Below, in pieces: positions 43,303-56,428 of a stretch of DNA of 64,000 bases (its first letter is position 1; each line of letters opens with the position of its first letter). Below the pieces are notes generated by a model. The model saw only the letters and a list, made by a program, of their open reading frames with translations, was not told the DNA's origin and searched no databases. A program made the translations under genes and the position numbers. The DNA comes from Pseudomonas sp. RIT288 (GTDB lineage Bacteria; Pseudomonadota; Gammaproteobacteria; Pseudomonadales; Pseudomonadaceae): NCBI RefSeq assembly GCF_000631985.1, contig NZ_JFYN01000012.1, forward strand, positions 594,857 to 658,856, read 5' to 3'.

Positions 43303-43797
43303 CTATTCCACCCGCATCTCACCACTGAACACCAAGGTGTTGCGGCAGCGCCGGCACAAATACCGTCGGCCCTGCCGCACCAGGCTATGGCGCTGCGCCG
43401 AAAACGGGAAATCACTGTCGGCGCATGGGCATTTGTAGATGTAGCGGGTCACGCTGCGGCGTTTGATTGCGTAGGTATGGCAACGATCCGGCGGCAACTC
43501 GTAAACCCCGCGCATGATCAGTTGCCACTCCTCGCCGTGCGGCTGGATGCGGTCGCCGAACAGTTGATGGGCGATCAGGTGCGCGACTTCGTGGGCCACG
43601 GTCTGCTTGAGGAAGTGTTCGGTGTTTTCCCGGTACAGCTGCGGGTTGAAGCGCAGCAGGTTCTCGTGCAGATGCGCGACTCCGGCTTTTTGCCCGCGCA
43701 GCTTGAGGCTGACGACCGGGCGTTGGAAATGACGTTTGAAAAAGGCTTCAGCGAGTTGGTAACAGTCTTCGACGCGGGTATTGAGTTGCTCGGGCAT
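43303..43797 (-). CDS. sprT: SprT-family zinc metalloprotein
   Basis: 164 residues. The zinc site HEVAHLIAHQLFG (HExxH) with a further ligand downstream, then a zinc-ribbon with CPCADSDF and CRRCRNTL. This matches SprT; the substrate in bacteria is unknown, though eukaryotic Spartan cleaves DNA-protein cross-links. The start at 43797 follows GGAG. It does not overlap its neighbours. Confidence 0.92.
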   Translation of the reverse strand: MPEQLNTRVEDCYQLAEAFFKRHFQRPVVSLKLRGQKAGVAHLHENLLRFNPQLYRENTEHFLKQTVAHEVAHLIAHQLFGDRIQPHGEEWQLIMRGVYELPPDRCHTYAIKRRSVTRYIYKCPCADSDFPFSAQRHSLVRQGRRYLCRRCRNTLVFSGEMRVE

Positions 43798-43886
43798 GCT
43801 TGATGGATCTCCAGAGGCGTCGAGTATGCCGCAACCTCCAGGACTTGCGAATCGCTGACCTGCCGAATGGTCATCCGCCAAACGAG

Positions 43887-43908
43887 AAGGCCGCCTTGCG
43901 GCGGCCTG
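43887..43908. other. Hairpin between the Yip1 gene and sprT
   Basis: AGGCCGCC-TTGC-GGCGGCCT perfect stem, 38 bp downstream of the Yip1 stop on the minus strand, with a weak T-rich tail (TTCTCGTTT). A poor terminator, probably partial. Confidence 0.5.
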
Positions 43909-43945
43909 TATTGGCAGATCTTGTTTTTCTCGGGGGTGAAGACTG

Positions 43946-44548
43946 TCAGTTGGTATACACCGGCCCCACGCCGAGGCCCCAGACAATCACGGTGAACGCC
44001 ATGATGGCGACCAGCACCACCAGACCCACCGCCAGTACCGAGCTGGAAAACAGAAAACCCTCGTCCGACGGAATGTTCATGAACGTCGGCAGCCCCACGT
44101 ACAGCAGATACACCGTGTAGCAGATGGCTGCCGTGCCGACGATCATTCCCAGCCACATGTGTGGATACAGCGCCGCCAGCCCGCCGACGAACAACGGTGT
44201 CGCGGTGTAGGTGGCAAAAGCCACGCAACGGGCCAGGCTCGGGTTGGCGTCGTAGGTGCGGGCCATCCAGTGCACAAAGGCGCCCATCACCGCGACCCCG
44301 CCGAGCATCGCCAGGTACGACATCACGGTCATCCACAGTGCGCTTTCAAAGGTCAGCATCACCGGCGCGCGGTTGCCGATCACCCAGCCGACCTGCGTGG
44401 TGCCGATAAACGCCGAAACGGCCGGAATTGCCGCCAGGATCAGCGTGTGCGTCAGGTACATGTGGCTGATGCTTTCCTCTTGGTCGCCACGGATTTCCTT
44501 CCATTCCTGATCGGGGTGGGTAAAAAGTCCCACTACGTGATGGATCAT
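43946..44548 (-). CDS. Yip1-family inner membrane protein
   Basis: 200 residues with about five helices and a short cytoplasmic N-terminus (VGLFTHPDQEWKEIR, typical Yip1-domain start). The start MIHHVVGLF at 44548 follows AGAGGAG at 8 bp. Function unknown; the family is linked to membrane trafficking in eukaryotes but undefined in bacteria. Confidence 0.85.
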   Translation of the reverse strand: MIHHVVGLFTHPDQEWKEIRGDQEESISHMYLTHTLILAAIPAVSAFIGTTQVGWVIGNRAPVMLTFESALWMTVMSYLAMLGGVAVMGAFVHWMARTYDANPSLARCVAFATYTATPLFVGGLAALYPHMWLGMIVGTAAICYTVYLLYVGLPTFMNIPSDEGFLFSSSVLAVGLVVLVAIMAFTVIVWGLGVGPVYTN

Positions 44549-44900
44549 GCCAGTCACTCCTCTTGTAATTGCCATCGCCCCCCAGCGGAGCGCCTACGGG
44601 CCAAGGTGGCCGAGCAAATTCAGGTCTTCAGATGTGTGCGACCTTATGTCGCAGTATAGAAAGGTCTTAACCGCACAGGGACTAGGGGCTTAGAGCAAAT
44701 CGCGCTGTAAACAGGTGGGTTAATCGCAGTTATATCTGTAGGAGTTGCCGAAGGCTGCGATCTTTTGATCCTGGTTTTTTACAATCAAAAGATCGCAGCC
44801 TTCGGCAGCTCCTACAGGGTGCGTCCGTCAGGATGCTGCGCCGCCGGTGGGTTTTTGCGTAAAATGCCCGCCTTTCGTCACACCTCACGGATTTCGCGTC
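44549..44900. other. Divergent intergenic region Yip1 / ttcA
   Basis: 352 bp between divergent starts, holding a family C REPIN (44736-44817). No convincing promoter hexamers were identified on either strand. Confidence 0.6.
44736..44817. repeat. REPIN, family C
   Basis: CTGTAGGAGTTGCCGAAGGC at the left and its inverse at the right with GATCTTTTGATCCT at the centre, 84 bp before ttcA. Confidence 0.9.
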
Positions 44901-45725
44901 ATGGGCACTCTTACGGTCAACCAGAACAAACTGCAAAAGCGCCTGCGCCGCCTGGCCGGCGAAGCGGTCGCCGATTTCAACATGATCGAAGACGGCGACA
45001 AGGTCATGGTCTGCCTGTCCGGGGGCAAGGACAGCTACACCATGCTCGACGTGCTGCTGCACCTGCAGAAGGTTGCACCGATCAAGTTCGACATCGTTGC
45101 CGTGAACATGGATCAGAAGCAGCCGGGTTTCCCCGAGCACGTGCTGCCGGCCTACCTGAAAGAGCTGGGCGTCGAGTACCACATCGTCGAGAAGGACACC
45201 TACTCGGTGGTCAAGGAGCTGGTGCCGGAAGGCAAGACCACTTGTTCGCTGTGCTCGCGCCTGCGTCGCGGCACGCTGTATACCTTTGCCGACGAAATCG
45301 GTGCGACCAAGATGGCCCTCGGTCACCACCGTGACGACATCGTCGAGACGTTCTTCCTCAACATGTTCTTCAACGGCACCCTCAAGGCAATGCCGCCGAA
45401 GCTGCGCGCCGATGACGGGCGCAACGTGGTGATCCGTCCGCTGGCCTACTGCAACGAGAAAGACATCCAGGCCTACTCGGACTTCAAGGCATTCCCGATC
45501 ATCCCTTGCAACCTCTGCGGTTCGCAGGAAAACCTGCAGCGTCAGGTGGTCAAGGAAATGCTTCAGGACTGGGAGCGCAAGACTCCGGGTCGAACTGAAA
45601 GCATCTTCCGCAGTCTGCAGAACGTGGTGCCGTCGCAACTGGCCGACCGCAATCTGTTCGACTTCACCAGCCTGAAGATCGACGAGACCGCGGCTTCGCG
45701 CTTCGTCAACGTCGTTAATTTGTAA
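44901..45725 (+). CDS. ttcA: tRNA 2-thiocytidine synthetase TtcA
   Basis: Thiolates cytidine 32 of several tRNAs using ATP and an Fe-S cluster. 274 residues. PP-loop [13 protein letters not shown], conserved [10 protein letters not shown] and [12 protein letters not shown] cysteine pairs. The start at 44901 (MGTLTVNQ) is the family N-terminus; the earlier ATG at 44847 is only partly supported. Preceded by REPIN, followed by REPIN. Confidence 0.95.
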   Translation: MGTLTVNQNKLQKRLRRLAGEAVADFNMIEDGDKVMVCLSGGKDSYTMLDVLLHLQKVAPIKFDIVAVNMDQKQPGFPEHVLPAYLKELGVEYHIVEKDTYSVVKELVPEGKTTCSLCSRLRRGTLYTFADEIGATKMALGHHRDDIVETFFLNMFFNGTLKAMPPKLRADDGRNVVIRPLAYCNEKDIQAYSDFKAFPIIPCNLCGSQENLQRQVVKEMLQDWERKTPGRTESIFRSLQNVVPSQLADRNLFDFTSLKIDETAASRFVNVVNL

Positions 45726-45735
45726 ACACCTTCAA

Positions 45736-45827
45736 ATGTGGGAGCGAGCCTGCTCGCGAAAGCGGTGTGTCATTTAACTGATTTGTTGACTGACACTCCG
45801 TCTTCGCGAGCAGGCTCGCTCCCACAT
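45736..45827. repeat. REPIN, family B
   Basis: ATGTGGGAGCGAGCCTGCTC and its inverse with about 50 bp between; between ttcA and the next gene. Confidence 0.92.
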
Positions 45828-45858
45828 GGGTTTTTCGTTTTATTCAATAGGAGAGGGC

Positions 45859-46533
45859 ATGCGCGATTACAAGTGGCTGCACGAATACTGTCTGAACCGC
45901 TTCGGTTCGGCGGCTGAACTGGAAGCCCATCTGCCCGTTCCCAAGACCCCGACGCAATTGCGCAAGATCAGCGACGATCGTTACCTCTCGACCATGGCCC
46001 TGCGCGTGTTTCGTGCCGGGCTCAAGCACAGCCTGGTGGACGCCAAGTGGCCGGCCTTCGAAGAAGTGTTTTTCAAGTTCGACCCGGAAAAAGTCGTGCT
46101 GATGAGCGCCGAACACCTCGAGCGCCTGATGCAGGACGCGCGAATCATCCGCCACCTGGGCAAGCTCAAGAGCGTGCCGCGCAATGCACAGTTCATCCTC
46201 GATGTGGAAAAGGACAAGGGCAGTTTCGGCGCGCTGATCGCCGACTGGCCGGTGACCGATATCGTCGGTCTCTGGACCTACCTGAAAAAGCACGGGAGTC
46301 AGTTGGGCGGGCTGTCGGCGCCACGCTTCTTGCGCATGGTCGGCAAGGACACCTTTGTGCCGAGTTACGACGTGGTCGCCGCGCTGAATGCACAGAAGAT
46401 CGTCGACAAGGTGCCGACCAGTCTGCGCGATCTGGCGATTGTGCAGAACGCGTTCAATCAGTGGCATGAACAGAGTGGCGGGCGGCCAATGAGCCAGATT
46501 TCGATGATGCTGGCTTACACCGTCAATCATTGA
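45859..46533 (+). CDS. DNA-3-methyladenine glycosylase I-like protein
   Basis: 224 residues. I place it in the Adenine_glyco (Tag-like) family from the overall pattern: MRDYKWLHEYCLNRFGS, GWPVTDIVGLW-like segment (WPVTDIVGLWTYLKKHG) and ISMMLAYTVNH. The start at 45859 follows AGGAGAGGG. No neighbour defines its role. The assignment is from recollection and moderate; a repair role is inferred. Confidence 0.65.
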   Translation: MRDYKWLHEYCLNRFGSAAELEAHLPVPKTPTQLRKISDDRYLSTMALRVFRAGLKHSLVDAKWPAFEEVFFKFDPEKVVLMSAEHLERLMQDARIIRHLGKLKSVPRNAQFILDVEKDKGSFGALIADWPVTDIVGLWTYLKKHGSQLGGLSAPRFLRMVGKDTFVPSYDVVAALNAQKIVDKVPTSLRDLAIVQNAFNQWHEQSGGRPMSQISMMLAYTVNH

Positions 46534-46539
46534 ATCGCT

Positions 46540-46617
46540 AAAAGATCGCAGCCTTCGGCAGCTCCTACATTTGGAATGCGTTCCCCTGTAGGAGCTGCCG
46601 AAGGCTGCGATCTTTTT
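46540..46617. repeat. REPIN, family C, reversed orientation
   Basis: AAAGATCGCAGCCTTCGGCAGC at the left and GCTGCCGAAGGCTGCGATCTTT at the right, with the GTAGGAGC ends inside. Same arrangement as 48741-48818. Confidence 0.9.
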
Positions 46618-46620
46618 CTA

Positions 46621-47046
46621 TCAGGCGACGCTGATTTCACCCTCGCCAGCCAGCTTGCGATTCAACTGATACCGCCACCGCACATACAGCAGCGCCGAGC
46701 AGAACAGCGCCAGGCTCGCGGCCATCTCCAGCACGCCAAACAGTTGCCGGTTGGGGTCATACGCTGCCAATGCGCCCTTGATGAAATACAGATTCACCAC
46801 AAAGCACATCCACGAGTGCGCACGCGCGTTGCCCATCAGCATGCCCGGCGCGAGGATCAGCCACGGGATCAGCTCGACCAACAGAATCACCCAAGGTCGG
46901 GCGCCATGCAGGTCGGCGAACACCAGGTAATAAGCCGCCAGCAATCCTGCCAGGCCGAAGAAGCACAGCAGGCTGATCACCCGCATCGCCCGTACACGCG
47001 GCTCCAGCCAATCAACGCTGGGCAGGACTTTCGGCTTCCGGGCCAT
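46621..47046 (-). CDS. DUF2069 inner membrane protein
   Basis: 141 residues with four helices (VISLLCFFGLAGLLAAYYLV, ILLVELIPWLILAPGML, SWMCFVVNLYFIKGALA, ASLALFCSALLYVRWR). The start at 47046 is 1 bp from the wrbA stop, so it belongs to the arsC-wrbA operon. Function unknown. Confidence 0.85.
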   Translation of the reverse strand: MARKPKVLPSVDWLEPRVRAMRVISLLCFFGLAGLLAAYYLVFADLHGARPWVILLVELIPWLILAPGMLMGNARAHSWMCFVVNLYFIKGALAAYDPNRQLFGVLEMAASLALFCSALLYVRWRYQLNRKLAGEGEISVA

Positions 47047-47047
47047 G

Positions 47048-47994
<947 letters not shown>

Positions 47995-48108
47995 GGCGGG
48001 TCGCTTCTGGCGTAAAGTGGCGGCTATTCTAACTGTGCAGCGCGCAATCCAGAACCTTCAGAGGCGATGGGTCGCAGGCGCCTTCAATTTTTGACCAGGG
48101 AACATGAC

Positions 48109-48576
48109 ATGACACGGCGATTGGCAGCGGCATTGACGATGATCGGGGCGTTGATGCTGGGGGGCTGCGGCAATGACTACGGCATTGACCAGAACGGTCA
48201 GAAGGTCGCGTCCGAGCGTCTGGACAAGCAATGGGTAGTCATCAATTACTGGGCCGAATGGTGCGGCCCGTGCCGCACGGAAATTCCTGAGCTCAATCAT
48301 CTGGCGGACGAACTCAAGAGCAAGAACGTCGGTGTGTTCGGGGTCAACTTCGACAACGTGCAGGGCGAAGATCTGAAGTCTGCCAGCGAGAAGCTGGGCA
48401 TCAAGTTCACCGTGCTGGCGCAGGATCCGGCGGACCTGTTCGACCTGCCGCGCAGTGAGGCCTTGCCGGTGACCTACATCATCGACAACAAGGGCAAGGT
48501 GCGTGAGCAGTTGATGGGCGAGCAGACGGCGGCGGGGGTGATGGCCAAGCTGGAGGCGTTGCAGGCGACAAAGTGA
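48109..48576 (+). CDS. TlpA-like thioredoxin-fold lipoprotein
   Basis: 155 residues. Lipoprotein signal with lipobox MLGGC (near 21-25), then a thioredoxin fold with the redox motif WCGPC (AEWCGPCRTEIPEL) and cis-Pro loop ALPVTYIID. Membrane-anchored periplasmic thiol-disulfide role is inferred. The start at 48109 follows CAGGGAAC. Divergent from arsC. Confidence 0.9.
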   Translation: MTRRLAAALTMIGALMLGGCGNDYGIDQNGQKVASERLDKQWVVINYWAEWCGPCRTEIPELNHLADELKSKNVGVFGVNFDNVQGEDLKSASEKLGIKFTVLAQDPADLFDLPRSEALPVTYIIDNKGKVREQLMGEQTAAGVMAKLEALQATK

Positions 48577-48590
48577 GTTGAATGGACTTT

Positions 48591-48722
48591 TGTGGCGAGG
48601 GAGCTTGCTCCCGCTGGGCCGCGAAGCGGCCCCAAACCCTGCTGACTCGTGTCTCCGGCAACGCGCGGTTAACGATTTTTCGACTGCTGCGCAGCCGAGC
48701 GGGAGCAAGCTCCCTCGCCACG
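48591..48722. repeat. REPIN, family A
   Basis: TGTGGCGAGGGAGCTTGCTC and its inverse at 48699-48722, with about 80 bp between. Directly followed by a family C element. Confidence 0.9.
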
Positions 48723-48740
48723 GTCAAATGGCGTTCAAAA

Positions 48741-48818
48741 AAAGATCGCAGCCTTCGGCAGCTCCTACAGGTTGGCACATAACCTTGTAGGAGCTGCCGC
48801 AGGCTGCGATCTTTTTTG
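48741..48818. repeat. REPIN, family C, reversed orientation
   Basis: AAAAGATCGCAGCCTTCGGC at the left, GCCGCAGGCTGCGATCTTTT at the right; starts 18 bp after a family A REPIN. Two REPINs of different families in tandem. Confidence 0.9.
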
Positions 48819-48829
48819 CGGCTGAACGA

Positions 48830-49234
48830 TCAGCCCTCTTCCAGCCACCAACGCAGCGGCTTGCCTTGCGCCGGCCAGAAACGCATCTGCTCGATCGGCG
48901 AGATGTCCCAGCGTTCGACGCCTTGCAGCGCCTGCAGGAAACGTTGTTCCTGCTCCATCAGCGCCGGTGCGCAGAGTTTGCGGGTCTTGCCGATCGGGCC
49001 GAAGCTCAGCTTGTCGCCGTCAAGTGTGTAAGGCGCGAACCAGTGGTTGCAGCCGCCATTGCCATACGCGCGGCCATCGTCACCGAGGGTCACGGTCAGA
49101 TGGCTGTAATCCATCAATGGCCGCTCGCCGATCCACTCCAGAATGTAGCTGCGGTTCTGCTGCAATTGCACAGGCTCTGCGGCGCAGCCCACCAGAGCGG
49201 CACCGACCAGCAGCGGCAGGGCAAGGCGTTTCAT
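48830..49234 (-). CDS. META-domain lipoprotein (HslJ-like)
   Basis: 134 residues. Lipobox LVGC (LPLLVGAALVGCAAEP) followed by a META domain (LEWIGERPLMDYSHLTVTLG, AYGNGGCNHWFAPY, LSFGPIGKTRKLCA). Similar to HslJ. The start overlaps the upstream gene stop (ATGA). Outer-membrane lipoprotein inferred; function unknown. Confidence 0.9.
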   Translation of the reverse strand: MKRLALPLLVGAALVGCAAEPVQLQQNRSYILEWIGERPLMDYSHLTVTLGDDGRAYGNGGCNHWFAPYTLDGDKLSFGPIGKTRKLCAPALMEQEQRFLQALQGVERWDISPIEQMRFWPAQGKPLRWWLEEG

Positions 49235-49668
49235 CACGCAGGCTCCTGGCATTTCGGGCACAGATGCTTGTCGCCGACGGCTTTCCAGCCCAGCTCGGCG
49301 ATGCGCGCCGTGGCGGCCGGTTTCTCGGCGATCTTGCCCAGCTTCGCGTCCACGGCGAACTCGAAGTTCAGCTCTTTGGCGCAGCTGTCACAGTTGACCT
49401 GCCAGGTGTGGATCGCCAGTTCGCCGAATACCGGGCCGGTGGTCATCGCGGTCCATTGGCCCGGCGGATTGATCAGGTGGCGCACGGAGTCGACGGTCAG
49501 GCGCATGGACAAGTCCTTGCTGCCTTTGAGGGTGACCAACAGGACGTCACCGTTGCGGATCGAGCCACCGTTGCCGGTGACCTGATAGCGGCCCGGTACG
49601 AGGGCGCGGCATTCGGTCAGGGTATGTTGCGGGTTCATCAGGGTATAGCGGAAATCGTGTTCGACCAT
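49234..49668 (-). CDS. Conserved protein with paired CxxC motifs, unknown function
   Basis: 144 residues. CDSCAKEL (about 97-100) and CPKCQEP near the C-terminus look like one zinc site. The N-terminal part (YTLMNPQHTLTECRALVPGRY) is a beta-rich segment I do not recognise. The start at 49668 (MVEHDFRY) follows TGGAGGACC; the frame extends upstream without support. Coupled to the META lipoprotein by ATGA. Confidence 0.7.
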   Translation of the reverse strand: MVEHDFRYTLMNPQHTLTECRALVPGRYQVTGNGGSIRNGDVLLVTLKGSKDLSMRLTVDSVRHLINPPGQWTAMTTGPVFGELAIHTWQVNCDSCAKELNFEFAVDAKLGKIAEKPAATARIAELGWKAVGDKHLCPKCQEPA

Positions 49669-49800
49669 GGGTCCTCCAAATCTGCGCGACATGCTAGCAC
49701 GGGCTTGATTGCAGGATGGCGTACGTGTGCGACCTTCGATCCGGTTCAAATCGGCTGGCGCTCATGGCAAACTGCCGCCCTTCACTCTGAGGGAACGGAC

Positions 49801-50238
49801 ATGGCGCTGATCGAATGTTATGAATGCAAGCGGAGCATCAGCTCGGAAGCAAAGGCGTGCATTCATTGTGGTGCTCCGATGGCGCAGCAGCACGAGCACA
49901 CACCGGCGCAAGCCGCCGCGACGATTTCATTTGGCAGCCTGCCGCGCAACAAATCGGTGCCCGAGGCGTTTATCCCGCCAGCCGCCCCTGAGCCCGCGCC
50001 GCGAGTTTCACCGGCGGCGGTCGGTCGCCGCCGTCGGCAACCGGAACCCGCACCTCAACCTCAAGCCAACGCCGACGGTTCGCGTCCGGTGGAAGGCTGG
50101 TTGAAGATCATGGTGTTTCTGTTGCCGATGGTCTTTGTCTGGTTCCTGCTGCGTAACGGCCACTCGATGAAGCAGCGCTTTTTCGGTTTTGGCTGGCTGG
50201 CGCTGTTGATCCTGGCTTCGTCGCTGTCGCCGAAGTAA
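49801..50238 (+). CDS. Zinc-ribbon protein with C-terminal membrane helices
   Basis: 145 residues. N-terminal zinc ribbon with CYECKRSISSEAKACIHCG (two CxxC), a low-complexity Pro/Ala/Arg linker (about 55-98), and two hydrophobic helices at the C-terminus (IMVFLLPMVFVWFLL and FGWLALLILASSLS). GAGGGAAC precedes the ATG. Function unknown. Confidence 0.8.
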   Translation: MALIECYECKRSISSEAKACIHCGAPMAQQHEHTPAQAAATISFGSLPRNKSVPEAFIPPAAPEPAPRVSPAAVGRRRRQPEPAPQPQANADGSRPVEGWLKIMVFLLPMVFVWFLLRNGHSMKQRFFGFGWLALLILASSLSPK

Positions 50239-50250
50239 ACCGGCAGGCCT

Positions 50251-51240
50251 TCAACCTTCGACCTGGTTCTGCGGCGCGCCTGCGGCCCAGGTCGCGATGT
50301 TGTGCAGGGTGGTCGCGGCAATCGCGCCCAGCGCCTCATGGGTCAGAAACGCCTGATGCGCGGTGATGATCACGTTCGGGAAGGTCAGCAGCCGCGCCAG
50401 CACGTCGTCCTGCAACGGCAAATCGCTGCGATCCTCGAAAAACAGCTGCGCCTCCTCTTCATACACATCCAGTCCCAGATAGCCCAGTTGACCGTCCTTC
50501 AGGGCGTCGATCAGCGCCGGCGTGTCCACCAGACCGCCGCGTCCGGTGTTGATCAGCATCGCCCCGGGTTGCAGGTGCGCCAGTGATTCGCGGTTGATCA
50601 AGTGTTTGCTCTGGGCGTTGAGCGGGCAGTGCAGGCTGATGATTCGCGACTGCGCGAGCAGTTCTGGCAGGCTCAGGTAACGTGCGCCCAAGGCCACCAC
50701 CTCAGGGTTCGGGTACGGATCGTAGGCCAGCAACTGACAGCCGAAACCGTGCATGATTTTCGCGAACGTCGCGCCGATCTGCCCGGTGCCGACAATCCCG
50801 ACCGTCTTGCCCACCAGATCGAAACCGGTCAGGCCGTGCAGGGTGAAATCGCCTTCGCGGGTGCGGTTGTAGGCGCGGTGCAGGCGTCGGTTAAGCGCCA
50901 GAATCAACGCCACCGCATGCTCGGCCACCGCATGCGGCGAGTAGGCCGGGACCCGCACCACGGCCAGTCCGAGGCGTTTTGCGGCGAGCAGGTCGACATG
51001 GTTGTAGCCCGCCGAACGCAGGGCGATCAGCCGCGTGCCACCGGCGGCGAGGCGCTCCAGCACCGGTGCACTGAGGTCATCGTTGATGAAGGCGCAGACC
51101 ACCTCATGCTGATCGGCCAGGGCAGCGGTGTCGAGACTGAGCCGGGCCGGCTGAAAGTGCAGTTCCATCCCGGTCGGGCAGGCGGCAGCGAGGAAGCTGT
51201 CGCGGTCGTAGGTCTGGCTGCTGAAAACGAGCGTGCGCAT
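50251..51240 (-). CDS. ldhA: D-lactate dehydrogenase / 2-hydroxyacid dehydrogenase
   Basis: NADH-dependent reduction of pyruvate to D-lactate. 329 residues. NAD loop GIVGTGQIGATFAKIM, substrate loop RSAGYNHVDL, catalytic Arg in INTGRGGLVDTPAL, Glu in DVYEEEAQLFFED and His in ITAHQAFLT. In Pseudomonas, ldhA lies beside gacS, as here. Same strand as gacS, 83 bp downstream. Confidence 0.93.
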   Translation of the reverse strand: MRTLVFSSQTYDRDSFLAAACPTGMELHFQPARLSLDTAALADQHEVVCAFINDDLSAPVLERLAAGGTRLIALRSAGYNHVDLLAAKRLGLAVVRVPAYSPHAVAEHAVALILALNRRLHRAYNRTREGDFTLHGLTGFDLVGKTVGIVGTGQIGATFAKIMHGFGCQLLAYDPYPNPEVVALGARYLSLPELLAQSRIISLHCPLNAQSKHLINRESLAHLQPGAMLINTGRGGLVDTPALIDALKDGQLGYLGLDVYEEEAQLFFEDRSDLPLQDDVLARLLTFPNVIITAHQAFLTHEALGAIAATTLHNIATWAAGAPQNQVEG

Positions 51241-51323
51241 GAATTCCTCCTGGAGCGGGGTGGCGAGTCAGCGTTGACGGCCACCACTTTAACGGCGGAT
51301 GCCGCTGCCGGCATTGCCGTGGA

Positions 51324-54077
<2,754 letters not shown>

Positions 54078-54294
54078 ACCCATCTCCTGCATCCCGCTGA
54101 ACTGTTGACTCGCACGTGCGTCCGGCACGCGACATTGGCGCAGTGTAGCGATTTGCAGGCAGGCAATCTTCGTAAAAATCATCTCGGCATCGGTCAGCAG
54201 GGCGCGGTTCGTTTGTCCGGCCGGTCAACCTTGGGTTGCCCGATGGCGGGCAATCTTGAATAATCGGCCAACTGAGAATTATTTGCAGATACTC

Positions 54295-55017
54295 ATGACT
54301 CCTGTTTCCGCCGACCTGCCACGCATTCTTGCCATCGAGGACGACCCGGTGCTGGGCGCCTACGTTCACGAACATCTGGGCCGTAGCGGCTTTGCGGTGA
54401 CCTGGTGCCAGAACGGTCAGGAGGGGCTGAACATCGCGCGTCACCAGCCGTTCGACGTGGTGCTGATGGACATTCTGTTGCCGGGACTCGATGGCCTGAA
54501 GGTGCTGACGCAATTGCGCCAGAGCCATTCGACGCCGGTGTTGCTGATGTCGGCGCTGGGCGCCGAGGCCGATCGCATCAGCGGCTTTCGTCTGGGCGCC
54601 GATGATTACCTGCCCAAGCCGTTCAGCATGGCCGAGTTGCATGTGCGCATCGAGGCGATCCTGCGCCGGGTGGCGCTGGATCGGCGCCCGGCAGCGATTG
54701 CACCGGCTGCGATCCACGGCGCGCTGCGCTTCGACGATGAGCAATGCGAGGTCTTCTATAACCAGCAAGCCGCCGGCCTGACCCGCAGCGAATATCGCTT
54801 GCTGGAAACCCTCAATCGCAACGACGAAGAAGTGCTGAGCAAGGCCTTCCTTTATCAGCACGTTTTGCAGCGCGGCTACGCGGCCCACGACCGCAGTCTC
54901 GACATGCACATCAGCCAGATCCGCCGCAAACTCAAAGCCATCGGTTACGCCGAACGGGAAGTGCGCACGGTGTGGGGCAAGGGTTATGTGCTGAGTGCGC
55001 CCGATGAAAGTCTCTGA
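54295..55017 (+). CDS. pirR: OmpR-family response regulator, PirR-like
   Basis: 240 residues. Receiver with EDDP, phospho-acceptor D59 (VVLMDILLPG), K in YLPKPF, and winged-helix DNA-binding domain (SQIRRKLKAIGYAEREVRTV). Divergent from gacS and followed by the kinase, as PA0929-PA0930 (pirRS) in PAO1 by recollection. There it regulates the enterobactin receptor PirA; no pirA follows here. The start at 54295 is the first ATG with family alignment. Confidence 0.8.
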   Translation: MTPVSADLPRILAIEDDPVLGAYVHEHLGRSGFAVTWCQNGQEGLNIARHQPFDVVLMDILLPGLDGLKVLTQLRQSHSTPVLLMSALGAEADRISGFRLGADDYLPKPFSMAELHVRIEAILRRVALDRRPAAIAPAAIHGALRFDDEQCEVFYNQQAAGLTRSEYRLLETLNRNDEEVLSKAFLYQHVLQRGYAAHDRSLDMHISQIRRKLKAIGYAEREVRTVWGKGYVLSAPDESL

Positions 55018-56428
55018 CCTGCCGGGGCGGCATTCGCTGTTCTGGAAACTGGCGTGTCTGCTGGTAGCGTTCTGTCTGCTGATGATCTGGCTCAGTTGGT
55101 CGTGGGGCCGCTACATGGAAGAGCGCAACCAGTTCCTCTCCGACGAGGCGCGCGGCACGCTGAGCCGCTATGCCGGCGAAGCCGAACGGGCATGGCAGCG
55201 TGGTGAGCGTGACGGGGTCGATAACTGGTTGCAGAGCATGGAGTTGCGCGAGGCCGCCTGGGTCGGGGTGATCGATCGCAATCTGCAGTCGTTGAGCAGC
55301 GATCCGTTGAATGAACAGGAAATCCAGCACCTGACCTTTCTGCGCGGCCTCGACTGGCCGATCCACAAGCAAGGCCGGCCATGGCTGCGCGTACCGTTTC
55401 CGCAGAATCCGTCTGCCGGCAGTCTGGTGATCGAGTTGCCCGAGCGCTTCCTGCCGGGGAAATACCGGATGTTCTGGCGGGTGATCACCAACGGGGTGAT
55501 TCCGGGGCTGTTCACTTTGTTGCTATGTGTCGGCCTGTATCGCTTGCTGGTGGTGCCGCTGAACAATTTGCGCGAGCAGGCCAACGCCTGGCGCGCCGAC
55601 CAATTGAATGTGCGTCTGTCGAGCGGTATCACTCAGCGCCCGGACGAACTCGGCGAGCTGGCGCGGGCTTTCGATTCAATGGCCGAACGCCTGCAATCCA
55701 CGGTCGCCCTGCAACAGCAGCTGCTGCGCGACCTGTCCCATGAACTGCGTACGCCGCTGAGTCGTCTGCGGGTGGCCAGTGAAAGCGAGCAGGATCTGCG
55801 GCAACTGCGCGAGCGCATCGGCCGTGAAGTCGACGGCATGCAACGGCTGGTGGAAGACACCCTGCAACTGGCGTGGCTCGACACCGAGCGTGCGCCGCTG
55901 CCGAACGAGGCGATCCAGATTCAGGCGCTGTGGGAAATGCTCACCGACAATGCCTGTTATGAAAGCGGCTGGCCGAGCCTGCAATTGCAGTGTGCGGTAC
56001 CGTCGTCGTGCTGGGTGCGCGGCAATCTCAACACCCTGGCGCAAGCGCTGGAAAACATTCTGCGCAACGCCATTCGTCATTCGCCCGAGGGCGGCATCGT
56101 GCGCCTCGATGGGCGGCGTGACGGCGATCACTGGCATTTGTGGCTGGAGGATCAGGGCGGCGGTGTGGCCGAGGGCGATCTGCAACGGATCTTCTTGCCC
56201 TTCACCCGCCTCGACGGCTCACGTCCGGGGGATGGCGGGTTTGGACTGGGGCTGAGCATTGCGAGGAATGCGGTGCAACGGCAGGGTGGGATGTTGTGGG
56301 CGGAGAATGCCGGGGCGGGGTTGCGGCTGAATTTGCGCTTGGTGGCGGATGATGGTGTCGCGTCGACTGAAGCTATCGCGAGCAGGCTTGCTCCCACAGT
56401 GGATGTGGGTCGTCCGCAGATTGTATGA
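55004..56428 (+). CDS. pirS: Sensor histidine kinase, PirS-like, with REP-derived C-terminus
   Basis: 474 residues. Helix 1 (about 13-34), periplasmic domain (about 40-155), helix 2 (about 165-185), HAMP, HisKA (RDLSHELRTPLSRLRV), HATPase (NILRNAIRHS, LEDQGGGVAEGD, GFGLGLSIARNA). The start overlaps pirR by 14 bp. The last 18 or so residues (EAIASRLAPTVDVGRPQIV) are read from a family B REP sequence, not kinase sequence. Probably functional because HATPase is complete. Confidence 0.85.
   Translation: MKVSDLPGRHSLFWKLACLLVAFCLLMIWLSWSWGRYMEERNQFLSDEARGTLSRYAGEAERAWQRGERDGVDNWLQSMELREAAWVGVIDRNLQSLSSDPLNEQEIQHLTFLRGLDWPIHKQGRPWLRVPFPQNPSAGSLVIELPERFLPGKYRMFWRVITNGVIPGLFTLLLCVGLYRLLVVPLNNLREQANAWRADQLNVRLSSGITQRPDELGELARAFDSMAERLQSTVALQQQLLRDLSHELRTPLSRLRVASESEQDLRQLRERIGREVDGMQRLVEDTLQLAWLDTERAPLPNEAIQIQALWEMLTDNACYESGWPSLQLQCAVPSSCWVRGNLNTLAQALENILRNAIRHSPEGGIVRLDGRRDGDHWHLWLEDQGGGVAEGDLQRIFLPFTRLDGSRPGDGGFGLGLSIARNAVQRQGGMLWAENAGAGLRLNLRLVADDGVASTEAIASRLAPTVDVGRPQIV

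Noticed and set aside
54256..54295. Fur box in front of the PirR-like gene
   Set aside because: GAGAATTATTTGCAGATA resembles iron-box hexamers only loosely; not enough to claim without matrix scoring.
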